DNA of 64,000 nt from Mycobacterium nebraskense (lineage in GTDB: Bacteria; Actinomycetota; Actinomycetes; Mycobacteriales; Mycobacteriaceae), in NCBI RefSeq assembly GCF_002102255.1, contig NZ_LQPH01000158.1, positions 62,001-126,000 of the forward strand. Reading direction: 5' to 3'. A model generated the notes under the pieces. The model saw nothing but the letters and a program-made list of their open reading frames with translations. It had not been told where the DNA came from and did not search any database. This document shows positions 9,703 to 18,910 of the stretch, one piece after another. A program made the translations under genes and the position numbers. Positions within the stretch are counted from its first letter, which is position 1. Each line of letters begins with the position of its first letter.

Positions 9703-10350
9703 ATGGCGCAGGGCAAGAGACGCCGCGGCCACCGCAGTACCGGTGCCGCGGCAGGGTTAACCGGGCCCCCAACCGCGTCATCCCTGCATAGCGTCGATAC
9801 CCATCCCCCCACCCGCCAAGACGGCGCATCCGTGTGGAGTCGTCGGCGGGTGCTGCTGCTGAATTCGACCTACGAGCCCCTGACCGCGCTGCCGATGCGG
9901 CGGGCCATCGTGATGGTGATCTGTGGGAAGGCCGACGTGGTCCACCACGACCCGGCCGGACCGGTGATCCACTCGGCCACCAGCTCGATCGTGGTGCCCT
10001 CGGTCATTCAGCTGCGGACCTATGTCCGCGTTCCGTACCGCGCCCGGGTCCCGATGACCCGGGCCGCCCTGATGCACCGGGACCGGTTCTCGTGTGCCTA
10101 TTGCGGCACGAAGGCCGACACCGTCGACCACGTGGTGCCCCGCAGCCGCGGCGGCGACCACTCCTGGGAGAACTGTGTCGCCTGCTGCTCGACGTGCAAC
10201 CACCGCAAGGGCGACAAGCTGCTCACCGAACTCGGCTGGGTGTTGCGCCGGACGCCGCTGCCGCCCACGGGACAGCATTGGCGACTGCTGTCGACGGTCA
10301 AGGAGCTCGATCCGGCCTGGGCGCGCTACCTCGGTGAAGGCGCGGCGTAG
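9703..10350 (+). CDS. HNH endonuclease
   Basis: A 215-residue protein with a C-terminal HNH nuclease fold: CAYCG, then DHVVPRSRGGDHSWENCV, then CCSTCNHRKGDK. This provides two zinc-binding CxxC pairs and the His-Asn-His metal centre. The N-terminal ~45 residues are basic and disordered. The ATG at 9703 is supported by a GGAGG element 6-10 bases upstream. The family (Rv2469c-like) is conserved as a lone chromosomal gene in mycobacteria. The biological target is unknown; a role in DNA repair or phage defence is speculation. Confidence 0.87.
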   Translation: MAQGKRRRGHRSTGAAAGLTGPPTASSLHSVDTHPPTRQDGASVWSRRRVLLLNSTYEPLTALPMRRAIVMVICGKADVVHHDPAGPVIHSATSSIVVPSVIQLRTYVRVPYRARVPMTRAALMHRDRFSCAYCGTKADTVDHVVPRSRGGDHSWENCVACCSTCNHRKGDKLLTELGWVLRRTPLPPTGQHWRLLSTVKELDPAWARYLGEGAA

Positions 10351-10419
10351 CGTCCGGATCGCCGGACATGTTGTGTCCGAGTGTGCCGATGGATCGCCGC
10401 GTGGGATACGGTTTTCGTC

Positions 10420-10656
10420 GTGAGCCTTTTGCAGATTCACCTGTACTTCATCGGGATACCGTTGCTGCTGGTGGCCGTGCTGGCGGTGCTGATCTGGTCC
10501 CACAAGGGACCACACCCGGCGACCTACAAGTTGCCGGACAAGTGGACGCACCCGCCGATCCTGTGGGCGGCCACGGACGAAGACGTCGGCCACGCGCACG
10601 GCGGGCACGGTGGACACGAATTCTCAGTCGGAGGTGGCGCCAGTGGCACGTGGTGA
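10420..10656 (+). CDS. ctaJ: aa3-type cytochrome oxidase accessory subunit CtaJ
   Basis: A 78-residue protein with one N-terminal membrane helix (about residues 8-27) and a soluble tail rich in His and Gly (HAHGGHGGH at residues 58-66, ending GGGASGTW). I recognise it as the CtaJ family, a small subunit seen in mycobacterial bcc-aa3 respiratory supercomplex structures. The GTG start at 10420 places the helix at the extreme N terminus. The last 14 bases overlap the next gene. The identification rests on recall of the family, supported by its size, single helix and genomic position next to the DUF5130 gene and pepN. Confidence 0.75.
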   Translation: MSLLQIHLYFIGIPLLLVAVLAVLIWSHKGPHPATYKLPDKWTHPPILWAATDEDVGHAHGGHGGHEFSVGGGASGTW

Positions 10657-11110
10657 TGTAGCGACGATCGAGCCCGCCGAGCTGCCCAACGGGTGGGTGA
10701 TCACCACCAGCGGACGGATCTCCGGGGTCACGCAGCCCGGTGAGCTCTCCGTGCATTTCCCGTTCCCGACCAAGGACCTCGTTGCCATCGACGACGCGCT
10801 GAAGTTCGGCTCGCGGGCATCGAAGGCTCGGTTCGCCATTTACCTGGGCGACCTGGGCAACGACACCGCCGCGCGGGCCCGCGAGCTCCTGGCCGAGGTG
10901 CCGACGCCGGACGACGCGGTGCTCCTGGCGGTCTCGCCCGACCAGAAGGTCATCGAAGTGGTCTACGGGTCTCAGGTCCGCGGCCGCGGCGCCGAGTCGT
11001 CCGCACCGCTGGGGGTCGCCGCCGCCTCTTCGGCTTTCGAGCGCGGCGAACTGGTGGACGGACTGGTCAGCGCGATCCGCGTCCTGAGCGCGGGGATCTC
11101 CCCGGCCTAG
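10643..11110 (+). CDS. DUF5130 protein (Rv2468c-like)
   Basis: A 155-residue soluble protein with no signal peptide or membrane helix. It contains the TPM-like pattern HFPFPTKDLVAIDDALKFGSRASKARFAIYLG. The GTG at 10643 is chosen because GGAGG lies about 8 bases upstream and because it begins inside the 3' end of ctaJ, implying coupling. The stop is shared head-on with pepN in the tetranucleotide CTAG. The family is conserved in mycobacteria without an assigned biochemical role. Its linkage to ctaJ hints at a respiratory or cell-envelope connection. Confidence 0.82.
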   Translation: MARGDVATIEPAELPNGWVITTSGRISGVTQPGELSVHFPFPTKDLVAIDDALKFGSRASKARFAIYLGDLGNDTAARARELLAEVPTPDDAVLLAVSPDQKVIEVVYGSQVRGRGAESSAPLGVAAASSAFERGELVDGLVSAIRVLSAGISPA

Positions 11111-13689
11111 TCAGGCGAGTCGAAACTGCGGGCCCGCAGGGCCCGCTTCACGCCCGCCTGGCCCTCCACCACCAGCCGCCGCAACGCCGGCGGCACCTCC
11201 GGAGCGGACAGGAACTTGTCGGCGGCCGCGACGCCGTCCTCGCTGATGTTCCAGTGGGGGTACAGCCCGATCACCACCGTTTGGGCGACTTCGCTGGACC
11301 GCCGCGCCCACACGCCCTGTATCGCGTCGAAATAGCGGTCGGTGAACGGTTTGAGCAAGTCATGCTGCCCGGGTGGGGCGAAGCCGGCGATGATGGCGCG
11401 GGCCGTGATGTTGGCCATGGTGTCGTCCTCGATCACCGTGGTCCAGGCGTCCTCCTTGACCTGCGGTTGCGGCCGCGCCGTCGCCGCCTGGGCGCCGTGC
11501 CGCTTGCCGGCGGCGGTCGGGTCGCGCTGCACCTCCGCATCGATGAAGGGTGTGGCGGCCCCGTCGGCGTCGATCTCGCCGGCGCTGGCGAGCGCGGTCA
11601 CGATGCGCCACCGCAGGTCGGTGTCGATCTCGAGGCCCGTCAACCCCAAGCCGGCCGGGTCGTGATCGAGCAGGTCCGCCAGCGTCACGACGTGCCGGGT
11701 GGACAGGACCGACGAGCAGAGGGTGTTGACGAAGGCGAGCTGGTGATCCGAGCCGGGCTCAACGGCGCGCGCCAGCTCCAGCAGCCGGTCGGCGAACTGC
11801 GGCCAACCATGTTCGTGCGCCCAGCCCGGCTCGGCATAGGAGGCGAGCGCCGTCTGCGCCTGCATCAGCAGCCGCTGCGCCACCCCAACCTCGGTTTCGG
11901 CGTGCACCCCGCCCGAGACCAGGGCGACGAAGTCGCGGGCCCGCAGTTCGGCCTCGCGCGTCATCTCCCACGCCGCCGACCACACCAGCGAGCGCGGCAG
12001 CGGCTCGGCGATATCGGCGATCCGCCCCAGCGCGGTCTGCAGCGACTCGCCGTCCAACCGCAGTGAGCAGTACGTCAGGTCGTCATCATTGACCAGCACC
12101 AGTTGGCCGCGCGAAACACCAACCAGCGCAGGCACATCCGTGACAGGACCCGCGACGTCGAGTTCTTCCCGCCGCACCCGCACCAGCTTGCCGGCGCCGT
12201 CATCGTCGTAGATCCCGATCGCCGACCGGTGCACTCGGGTCTCACCGGCCCCCGGGGCGGCGCCACCTTGCGTCACGGCGAACCGGGTGAACCGGCCGTC
12301 GGCGTCAACGTCGAAATCCGGCCGCAGCGTATTCAACCCGGTCGTCTTCAACCACTGCTGGCCCCAGTCCGACAGATCCCGGCCCGACGCCTTCTCCAGC
12401 GCGGCGACCAGGTCGTCGAAGGTTGCGTTGCCGAACGCGTGGCTGCGGAAGTAGTCGCGCAACCCGGCCAGGAAGTGCTCCAACCCGACGTAGGCGACGA
12501 GCTGCTTGAGGACGGACGCGCCCTTGGCGTAGGTGATGCCGTCGAAGTTCACCTCGACCGCGGCCAGATCGGGGATGTCCGCAGCGATCGGGTGCGTCGA
12601 CGGCATTTGGTCCTGGCGGTAGGCCCACGATTTCTCGACCGTCGCGAATGTCGTCCAGGCCTCGGTGAATTCGGTCGCCTCCGCCTGGCACAGCACCGAC
12701 GCGAAGGTCGCGAACGACTCGTTGAGCCACAGGTCGTCCCACCAGGTCATGGTGACGAGGTCCCCGAACCACATGTGCGCCATCTCGTGCAGCACGGTTT
12801 CGGCGCGCCGCTCGTAGGAGGCGCGGGTGACCTTGCTGCGGAAAACGTAGTCCTCCAGGAAGGTCACCGCACCGGCGTTTTCCATTGCGCCGGCGTTGAA
12901 TTCGGGGACGAACAGCTGATCGTATTTTCCGAACGCGTACGGCATCCCAAAGTTCTTGTGGTAGAAGCCGAATCCCTGTTTGGTCTGGGTGAAGAGCCGC
13001 TCGGCGTCCATGTGCCGCGCCAAGGATTCCCGGCAGAAGATGCCCAGCGGGATCTCCCCGTGTTCGTCGGTGTAGCTGTCTTTCCACTCGGCGTACGGTC
13101 CGGCGATCAGGGCCACCAGATAGGTGCTCATCCGCGGGGTGGCGGCGAAGGTGTGTGTCCCCTTCTCGATCGAGACCGTGGCGCCGTTGGAGATCACCTT
13201 CCAGTGCTTGGGCGCGGTCACCCGCAGGTCGAACGTCGCCTTGAGGTCGGGTTGGTCGAAGCAGGCGAACATGCGCTTGGCGTCGGCGGTTTCGAATTGC
13301 GAGTACAGATACGTCTCGTCGTCGACCGGGTCGACGAAACGGTGCAGCCCCTCACCGGTGTTGGAGTAGCGGCAGTCCGCGTCGACGACGAGGATGTTGT
13401 GTTTCTGGAGGCCGCGCAGCGGGATGCCGGTCGATTCGTCGTATCCGGACACATCGAGTTCGTGGTCGTTGAGGGTGGCGGCGCGGACCGTCTCGGCGGC
13501 GAGGTCGATGTACGTGTCGGCGCCCGGCAGCGCGTCGAACACCACCGTGGTAGTGGACCGGAAGGTCCGTTCGCCTGGAGCGCCAGAACCGGAGCCGTCG
13601 GTGACATCGAGGTCGATCCGGTAGCTGTCGACGGTGATCAGGGAGGCGCGTTCGACGGCCTGGTCCCGGGTGAGATTAGGAAGGGCCAC
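11107..13689 (-). CDS. pepN: Aminopeptidase N, M1 zinc metallopeptidase
   Basis: An 860-residue cytosolic M1 aminopeptidase that removes N-terminal residues from peptides. The substrate-binding GAMENAG lies near residue 267 and the zinc site HEMAHMWFGDL near residue 301, with the downstream Glu in LNESFA; all catalytic residues are intact. A long C-terminal helical domain of the ERAP1-like type follows. The length equals that of the M. tuberculosis enzyme Rv2467. The gene is monocistronic on the minus strand and diverges from the mycothiol-dependent reductase gene over about 105 bases. Confidence 0.97.
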   Translation of the reverse strand: MALPNLTRDQAVERASLITVDSYRIDLDVTDGSGSGAPGERTFRSTTTVVFDALPGADTYIDLAAETVRAATLNDHELDVSGYDESTGIPLRGLQKHNILVVDADCRYSNTGEGLHRFVDPVDDETYLYSQFETADAKRMFACFDQPDLKATFDLRVTAPKHWKVISNGATVSIEKGTHTFAATPRMSTYLVALIAGPYAEWKDSYTDEHGEIPLGIFCRESLARHMDAERLFTQTKQGFGFYHKNFGMPYAFGKYDQLFVPEFNAGAMENAGAVTFLEDYVFRSKVTRASYERRAETVLHEMAHMWFGDLVTMTWWDDLWLNESFATFASVLCQAEATEFTEAWTTFATVEKSWAYRQDQMPSTHPIAADIPDLAAVEVNFDGITYAKGASVLKQLVAYVGLEHFLAGLRDYFRSHAFGNATFDDLVAALEKASGRDLSDWGQQWLKTTGLNTLRPDFDVDADGRFTRFAVTQGGAAPGAGETRVHRSAIGIYDDDGAGKLVRVRREELDVAGPVTDVPALVGVSRGQLVLVNDDDLTYCSLRLDGESLQTALGRIADIAEPLPRSLVWSAAWEMTREAELRARDFVALVSGGVHAETEVGVAQRLLMQAQTALASYAEPGWAHEHGWPQFADRLLELARAVEPGSDHQLAFVNTLCSSVLSTRHVVTLADLLDHDPAGLGLTGLEIDTDLRWRIVTALASAGEIDADGAATPFIDAEVQRDPTAAGKRHGAQAATARPQPQVKEDAWTTVIEDDTMANITARAIIAGFAPPGQHDLLKPFTDRYFDAIQGVWARRSSEVAQTVVIGLYPHWNISEDGVAAADKFLSAPEVPPALRRLVVEGQAGVKRALRARSFDSPD

Positions 13690-13794
13690 GCGTCCAACTT
13701 ACGTGCCCGGCTCGCATCTCGGGCACTGCGGGAACAGGGGCGAGGCGCCTACGGTTGTGCTGAACGGTGTGTTGACCGACGAGAGGACTGCGCT

Positions 13795-14418
13795 ATGCCT
13801 GACAAGGCTGCCGGGAAAGACCAAGCCGATTTCTGGTTCGATCCGCTGTGCCCGTGGTGCTGGATCACGTCGCGCTGGATCCTCGAGGTGGAGAAGGTTC
13901 GCGACATCGACGTGCACTTTCACGTCATGAGCCTTGCGATCCTCAACGAGAACCGAGAAGGCCTGTCCGACAAGTATCGCGAGATGATGAAGCACGCGTG
14001 GGGACCGGTGCGGGTGGCGATCGCCGCCGAGCAGGCCCACGGCGCCGGAGTGCTGGACCCGCTGTACACCGCCATGGGCACCCGGATTCACAACGAGGAC
14101 AACAAGAATCTCGAAGAGGTCATCAAGCTGTCGCTGGCCGACGCCGGCCTGCCCGCGGAGCTCGCCGAGGCCGCGCACAGCGAGGCCTACGACGACGCCC
14201 TGCGCAAGAGCCACCACGCCGGCATGGACGCCGTCGGCGACGACGTCGGCACGCCGACCATCCACGTCAATGGTGTGGCGTTCTTCGGGCCGGTGCTCTC
14301 GAAGATCCCGCGCGGCGAGGAGGCCGGCAAGCTCTGGGACGCGTCGGTGACGTTCGCGTCCTACCCACACTTCTTCGAACTCAAGCGGACCCGCACCGAG
14401 AAGCCCGAATTCGACTGA
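13795..14418 (+). CDS. DsbA-like mycothiol-dependent oxidoreductase (Rv2466c-like)
   Basis: A 207-residue thioredoxin-fold protein of the DsbA/HCCA-isomerase type with an active-site CPWC at residues 19-22 and no signal peptide, so it is cytosolic. The M. tuberculosis counterpart Rv2466c is an oxidative-stress-induced mycothiol-dependent reductase that activates nitro prodrugs; the same role is expected here. The conserved cis-Pro loop is GTPTIHVNG. The ATG at 13795 has a weak GAGAGGA upstream. The SigH control known for Rv2466c could not be confirmed from the short divergent promoter region with pepN. Confidence 0.92.
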   Translation: MPDKAAGKDQADFWFDPLCPWCWITSRWILEVEKVRDIDVHFHVMSLAILNENREGLSDKYREMMKHAWGPVRVAIAAEQAHGAGVLDPLYTAMGTRIHNEDNKNLEEVIKLSLADAGLPAELAEAAHSEAYDDALRKSHHAGMDAVGDDVGTPTIHVNGVAFFGPVLSKIPRGEEAGKLWDASVTFASYPHFFELKRTRTEKPEFD

Positions 14419-14445
14419 CGAGCGCCCCGTGTAAGGATTGCGGGC

Positions 14446-14925
14446 ATGCGCGTCTACCTCGGCTCTGACCACGCCGGATTCGAGCTCAAGCAGCAGATCA
14501 TCGAGCACCTCAAAGCGTCCGGCCACGAGCCGATCGATTGCGGCGCCTACACGTACGACGCCGAGGACGACTACCCGGCATTCTGCATCGCCGCCGCGAC
14601 GCGCACGGTGGCCGACCCCGACAGCCTGGGCATCGTGCTGGGCGGATCGGGCAATGGCGAGCAGATCGCGGCCAACAAGGTGCCGGGAGCCCGGTGCGCG
14701 CTGGCGTGGAGTGTCGAGACCGCGACGTTGGCCCGCGAACACAACAACGCCCAGTTGATCGGGATCGGCGGTCGCATGCACACCGCCCCGGAGGCGTTGG
14801 CCATCGTGGACGCCTTCCTGAGTGCGCAATGGTCGAAAGCCGAACGCCACCAACGGCGTATCGACATCCTCGCCGAATACGAACGCACTCACCAGGCGCC
14901 GCCGGTGCCTGGCGCGCAGAGCTGA
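14446..14925 (+). CDS. rpiB: Ribose-5-phosphate isomerase B
   Basis: A 159-residue RpiB/LacAB-fold enzyme interconverting ribose-5-phosphate and ribulose-5-phosphate. The N-terminal phosphate-binding SDHAGFELK is present. The loop GGSGNGEQIAANK carries Glu72 where many RpiB proteins have a catalytic Cys; mycobacterial RpiB uses this Glu as the base (Glu75 in M. tuberculosis numbering). The gene follows the reductase by 27 bases and precedes nei by 7, forming a short co-directional unit. Confidence 0.96.
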   Translation: MRVYLGSDHAGFELKQQIIEHLKASGHEPIDCGAYTYDAEDDYPAFCIAAATRTVADPDSLGIVLGGSGNGEQIAANKVPGARCALAWSVETATLAREHNNAQLIGIGGRMHTAPEALAIVDAFLSAQWSKAERHQRRIDILAEYERTHQAPPVPGAQS

Positions 14926-14932
14926 GGCGCGC

Positions 14933-15733
14933 ATGCCCGAAGGGCATACCCTGCACCGGTTGGCCCGGCTGCACCAGCGCCGATTCGCTGGCGCGCCAGT
15001 CGCGGTGTCGAGCCCGCAGGGCCGCTTCGCCGATTCGGCTGTGGTGGACGGCCGCGTGTTGCGCCGCACCAGCGTCTGGGGCAAACACCTGTTCCACCAC
15101 TACGACGGCGGACCGATCGTGCACGTGCATTTGGGCCTCTACGGTGCCTTCACCGAGTGGCCGCGCGAGGGAGCGGTCGTTCCGGAACCGGTCGGGAAGG
15201 TGCGGATGCGGATGGTCGGCGCCGACTACGGCACCGATTTGCGCGGCCCCACGGTGTGCGAGGTGATCGACGAGGGCCGGGTTTCCGACGTGCTGGCCAG
15301 GCTCGGCCCCGACCCGTTGCGCAACGACGCCGATCCGTCCTCTGCGTGGAACCGAATTGCCAAGTCCCGCAGGCCGATTGGCGCGCTGCTGATGGATCAG
15401 ACGGTCGTCGCCGGCGTGGGCAACGTCTACCGCAACGAGCTGCTGTACCGCCACCACATCGACCCGTTCCGTCCCGGCCGGGACATCGGCCAGGCGGAGT
15501 TCGACGCGGCGTGGACCGACCTGGTGGCACTGATGAAGGTCGGCTTGCGCCGCGGCAAGATCATCGTGGTGCGACCCGAGCACGACCACGGACCGCCGTC
15601 GTATCGGGCCGGCCGGCCGCGAACGTATGTGTATAGGCGCGCCGGCGACGCCTGCCGGGTCTGCGGCGACTCGATCCGCACCACCGTGCTGGAGGGCCGA
15701 AACGTGTTCTGGTGTCCCACCTGCCAGAAATGA
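14933..15733 (+). CDS. nei: Fpg/Nei-family DNA glycosylase (endonuclease VIII-like)
   Basis: A 266-residue base-excision-repair glycosylase/AP lyase that removes oxidised bases. The mature N terminus PEGHTLHR supplies the catalytic Pro2 and Glu3. The helix-two-turn-helix region VVAGVGNVYRNELLYRHHIDP and the C-terminal zinc finger (CRVCGDS then CPTCQK) are intact. The ATG at 14933 fixes the MPEG start required for catalysis. Length and context fit Rv2464c. Confidence 0.95.
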   Translation: MPEGHTLHRLARLHQRRFAGAPVAVSSPQGRFADSAVVDGRVLRRTSVWGKHLFHHYDGGPIVHVHLGLYGAFTEWPREGAVVPEPVGKVRMRMVGADYGTDLRGPTVCEVIDEGRVSDVLARLGPDPLRNDADPSSAWNRIAKSRRPIGALLMDQTVVAGVGNVYRNELLYRHHIDPFRPGRDIGQAEFDAAWTDLVALMKVGLRRGKIIVVRPEHDHGPPSYRAGRPRTYVYRRAGDACRVCGDSIRTTVLEGRNVFWCPTCQK

Positions 15734-15787
15734 TGCAACATACCGGGCCGGCCGAGAACTACGCGCGGCCGGTGGCGGGTACCGGAC

Positions 15788-16966
15788 CTAGGTGACGCCC
15801 AGCGCGGCGTAGACCTCGTTGCTGAGGGCCAGGCTGCGCGGGTCCGCGTTGGCCTTGGTGGCGTCGAAGCGGTTCGTCACGTACGCGTAGCCGATCCGGT
15901 GTTCCAGATCGACGAACCCGAAGGAGCCGCCCAGCCCGCCGTGGCCGAAGATGCGCGGGTTGGGCCCGTTGACGCACCGTTGGTTGAGCATGTAACCCAG
16001 GCCCCAGCCGTGGTCCGCGACCCGTGGCCCCAGCACCAAGTCGGTCTCCAGGCCGCCCTGACACTCCCGCACCAGGTCCATGTGTTCGCGGCTGAGCACC
16101 TTCTCCTGGGCGAGCGCGTTGTAGAACGTCGCCAATCCCAGGGCCGACACCTGCCCGTTCGTACCGGGGAACTCGAGTTCGCGCCACAACTGCAGGTCGT
16201 GCGAGCCGAGCTCGTCGTCGGGGGCGAACCCCATCGAGATCGACAGCCCCGCCTTGGGATGCTCGGCCAGGCTGGCCGGGTAGTTGGGGGCTTGCGCGTC
16301 GGCCAGCAGGTCGCGGGCGTGCGGCTTGTTGACCCGCTCGGCGCAGCGGCGTTGCTCGGCCAGCGACAACCCGATGTGCACGTCGGCGCCGAGCGGTTCG
16401 GCGATCTCGGTGCGTAGGTATTGGCCGATCGTCCGGCCCGTGACCCGCCGGAACACCTCGCCGAGGATGAATCCGAACGTGGTCATGTGGTAGCCCTGGG
16501 CGGTGCCCGGCTCCCAATAGGGTTCTGCGGCGGCCAGCTGTTCGCAGACGAAGTCCCAATCGGCCACGTCTTCCCAGCGCAACCGGGTGCGGGGGCCGAT
16601 CACGCCGGACCGGTGGCTCATCACCATCGCCAGCGTGATGTTTTGTTTGCCCGCCTGCCCGAACTCGGGCCAGTAATGGGCGACCGGGGCCTGCAGATCC
16701 AGCTCGCCGCGGTCGGCCAGTTGGTGGACACAGGTGGCCGACAGGCCCTTGGTCCCGGACAACACCGTGGTCAGGGTGTTCTGCTGCCAGGGCCGGGTGC
16801 GGGCGGCGTCAGCCCAGCCGCCCCAGAGATTGACGACGAGCGACCCGTCCACCCACACCGCGACGGCCGCGCCGACTTCATCGCCCAGCGTGAAATTGCG
16901 CTCGAACGCGTCGCGCACTCCGACGAAGTCCGACGCGCATGAGCCATGGATTTTGACGTCGCTCAT
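15788..16966 (-). CDS. lipP: Serine hydrolase, beta-lactamase/esterase family (LipP-like)
   Basis: A 392-residue class C beta-lactamase-fold esterase. The catalytic SxxK is SGTK at residues 70-73. No signal peptide is evident, which argues for an intracellular or atypically exported carboxylesterase rather than an antibiotic-degrading beta-lactamase. The length is within two residues of M. tuberculosis LipP. The ATG at 16966 is followed closely by the conserved domain. The gene is convergent with nei, and a tRNA gene lies just upstream on the same strand. Confidence 0.9.
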   Translation of the reverse strand: MSDVKIHGSCASDFVGVRDAFERNFTLGDEVGAAVAVWVDGSLVVNLWGGWADAARTRPWQQNTLTTVLSGTKGLSATCVHQLADRGELDLQAPVAHYWPEFGQAGKQNITLAMVMSHRSGVIGPRTRLRWEDVADWDFVCEQLAAAEPYWEPGTAQGYHMTTFGFILGEVFRRVTGRTIGQYLRTEIAEPLGADVHIGLSLAEQRRCAERVNKPHARDLLADAQAPNYPASLAEHPKAGLSISMGFAPDDELGSHDLQLWRELEFPGTNGQVSALGLATFYNALAQEKVLSREHMDLVRECQGGLETDLVLGPRVADHGWGLGYMLNQRCVNGPNPRIFGHGGLGGSFGFVDLEHRIGYAYVTNRFDATKANADPRSLALSNEVYAALGVT

Positions 16967-16998
16967 GGCGCCTTTCTGTGGAGCAGAGCCTTACCCCG

Positions 16999-17069
16999 AG
17001 CGGGCGACGGGAATCGAACCCGCGTAGCTAGTTTGGAAGACTAGGGCTCTACCATTGAGCTACGCCCGC
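16999..17069 (-). tRNA. tRNA-Gly (anticodon TCC)
   Basis: On the minus strand a full cloverleaf can be folded: a 7-bp acceptor stem GCGGGCG/CGCCCGC, the D arm GCTC-AATGGTA-GAGC, the anticodon stem CTAGT/ACTAG around loop CTTCCAA (anticodon TCC), and the T arm with GTTCGAT. CCA is not encoded. In M. tuberculosis a glycine and a proline tRNA also lie before tig. Confidence 0.95.
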
Positions 17070-17217
17070 ATGTGTTAGTCGAGCGTGACTGTAGCTGTCG
17101 ACCAAGATCAAATCTAATCGACGCGGTCTTGTGATCGCTCCGTGAGGGTCTGCGAGGTCACCGCGAAGCCAATGGCCGACCCTGCCTGGTGGGGCCTTAG
17201 GATCATCGAGGTCAGCG

Positions 17218-17294
17218 CGGGGTGTAGCGCAGCTTGGTAGCGCATCCGCTTTGGGAGCGGAAGGCCGCAGGTTCAAATCCTGTCACCCCGACCA
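17218..17294 (+). tRNA. tRNA-Pro (anticodon TGG)
   Basis: 77 bases fold as a cloverleaf: acceptor CGGGGTG/CACCCCG, anticodon stem TCCGC/GCGGA around loop TTTGGGA (anticodon TGG), T loop TTCAAAT, discriminator A and an encoded CCA end (17292-17294). It lies 67 bases before tig on the same strand and may be co-transcribed with it. Confidence 0.95.
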
Positions 17295-17361
17295 GCACGA
17301 CCCCGTGCCGTATACACACGGCCCACCGACCGCCAGGAACGACCACCGAGGAGCAACCCCC

Positions 17362-18792
17362 GTGAAGAGCACTGTCGAGCAGTTGAGCCCAACCCGGGTC
17401 CGCATCAACGTGGAGGTGCCGTTCGCCGAACTCGAGCCCGATTTCCAGCGCGCGTATAAGGAGCTGGCCAAGCAGGTCCGGCTCCCCGGCTTCCGGCCCG
17501 GCAAGGCGCCGGCAAAGTTGCTGGAGGCCCGGTTCGGCCGGGAGGCGCTGCTCGACCAGGTCGTCAACGAAGCGCTGCCCGCGCGGTACGGGCAGGCGGT
17601 CGTGGACTCGGAGGTGCAGCCCCTTGGTCAGCCCGAAATCGAGGTCACCAAGAAGGAGTATGGCCAGGAGCTGGCGTTCACCGCCGAGGTCGACGTCCGC
17701 CCCAAGATCGAGCTGCCGGACCTGGGTGCGCTCAAGGTTTCGGTGGACCCGATCGAGGTCAGCGACGACGACGTCGACGCCGAATTGGAGTCGCTGCGCG
17801 CCCGGTTCGGCACCCTGACCGGCGTCGACCGCCCCGTGGCCACCGGCGACTTCGTCTCGATCGACTTGTCGGCCACCATCAACGGCGAAGAGGTGCCGGG
17901 GGCCGCCGCGCAAGGGCTGTCCCACGAGGTCGGGTCGGGCCGGCTCATCGCGGGTCTCGACGATGCCCTGGTCGGTTTGTCTGTGGACGAGTCCCGGGAG
18001 TTCACCGCGAAGCTGGCGGCCGGCGAACACGCCGGGCAAGACGCGCAGGTGACCGTCACGGTCAAGTCGATCAAGCAGCGCGAGCTCCCCGAACCCGACG
18101 ACGAGTTCGCGCAATTGGCCAGCGAGTTCGACACCATCGAGGAGCTGCGGTCCAACCTGCGTGAGCAGGTGGGTCAGCTCAAGCGCGCTCAGCAGGCCGA
18201 CGAGATACGTAACGCCGCGCTGGACGCTCTCATCGAACAGCTCGACGTGCCGCTGCCGGAAGCGATCGTCCAGGCTCAATACGACAGCACCATTCACGGC
18301 GCGCTGCACGGCCTCGACCACGACGACGCCAAGCTCGAAGAGGCGCTCGCCGGGCAGGGTAAGACGCGCGAAGAATTCGAGACCGAGACGCGCACCGCCG
18401 CGGAGACCGACGTCAAGAGGCAGCTGGTGTTGGATGCGTTGGCCGACGAGCTGGAGGTCCAGGTCGGACAGGACGACCTTACCGAACGCCTGGTGGCGAC
18501 GTCCCGGCAATACGGCATCGAGCCGCAGCAGCTATTGGGCTACCTGCAGGAGAACAACCAGCTGCCGGCCATGTTCGCGGACGTCCGGCGCGGGCTGGCC
18601 GTCGCCGAGGTGGTGCGGGCGGCCACGGTCACCGATACCGACGGGAACGCCATCGACACCAGTGAGTTCTTCGGCAAGCGTTCGGAGGCCGACGCAGCCG
18701 AGCTGGCCGGCGAGGCGGAGGAGGCCGACAATCCGACAGAGGGGGCCGACGACGTCCTGGAAACGGAAGCCTCCGACGACGAAGCGAAGTGA
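17362..18792 (+). CDS. tig: Trigger factor, ribosome-associated chaperone/prolyl isomerase
   Basis: A 476-residue chaperone that docks at the ribosome exit tunnel. The N-terminal domain carries the ribosome-binding signature GFRPGKAP near residue 47. An FKBP-type PPIase domain spans roughly residues 155-240, and the helical C-terminal substrate-binding domain follows. An acidic tail of about 40 residues (EAEEADNPTEGADD region) is typical of actinobacterial forms. The GTG at 17362 follows a GAGGAGC ribosome-binding site. It sits directly upstream of clpP1-clpP2, as in M. tuberculosis. Confidence 0.97.
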   Translation: MKSTVEQLSPTRVRINVEVPFAELEPDFQRAYKELAKQVRLPGFRPGKAPAKLLEARFGREALLDQVVNEALPARYGQAVVDSEVQPLGQPEIEVTKKEYGQELAFTAEVDVRPKIELPDLGALKVSVDPIEVSDDDVDAELESLRARFGTLTGVDRPVATGDFVSIDLSATINGEEVPGAAAQGLSHEVGSGRLIAGLDDALVGLSVDESREFTAKLAAGEHAGQDAQVTVTVKSIKQRELPEPDDEFAQLASEFDTIEELRSNLREQVGQLKRAQQADEIRNAALDALIEQLDVPLPEAIVQAQYDSTIHGALHGLDHDDAKLEEALAGQGKTREEFETETRTAAETDVKRQLVLDALADELEVQVGQDDLTERLVATSRQYGIEPQQLLGYLQENNQLPAMFADVRRGLAVAEVVRAATVTDTDGNAIDTSEFFGKRSEADAAELAGEAEEADNPTEGADDVLETEASDDEAK

Positions 18793-18910
18793 CCGATCTT
18801 GAAGCTGTGAGCGAAAGCGCCCAATTGAGGGGGAGCGTGGCCGCCAAACAGTGGGCTCAGTTGGTTAGTGTCGGTGCATAGAAGAACTCGAGAAAGCAGG
18901 TAACCCAGTC

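Noticed and set aside
12103..13790. Long plus-strand frame opposite pepN leading into the mycothiol-dependent reductase gene
   Set aside because: The part before 13795 is an antisense shadow; homology starts only at the ATG at 13795.
18793..18910. ClgR operator upstream of clpP1
   Set aside because: No clear CGC-N5-GCG palindrome could be identified in the 118-base gap, although ClgR control is known in M. tuberculosis.
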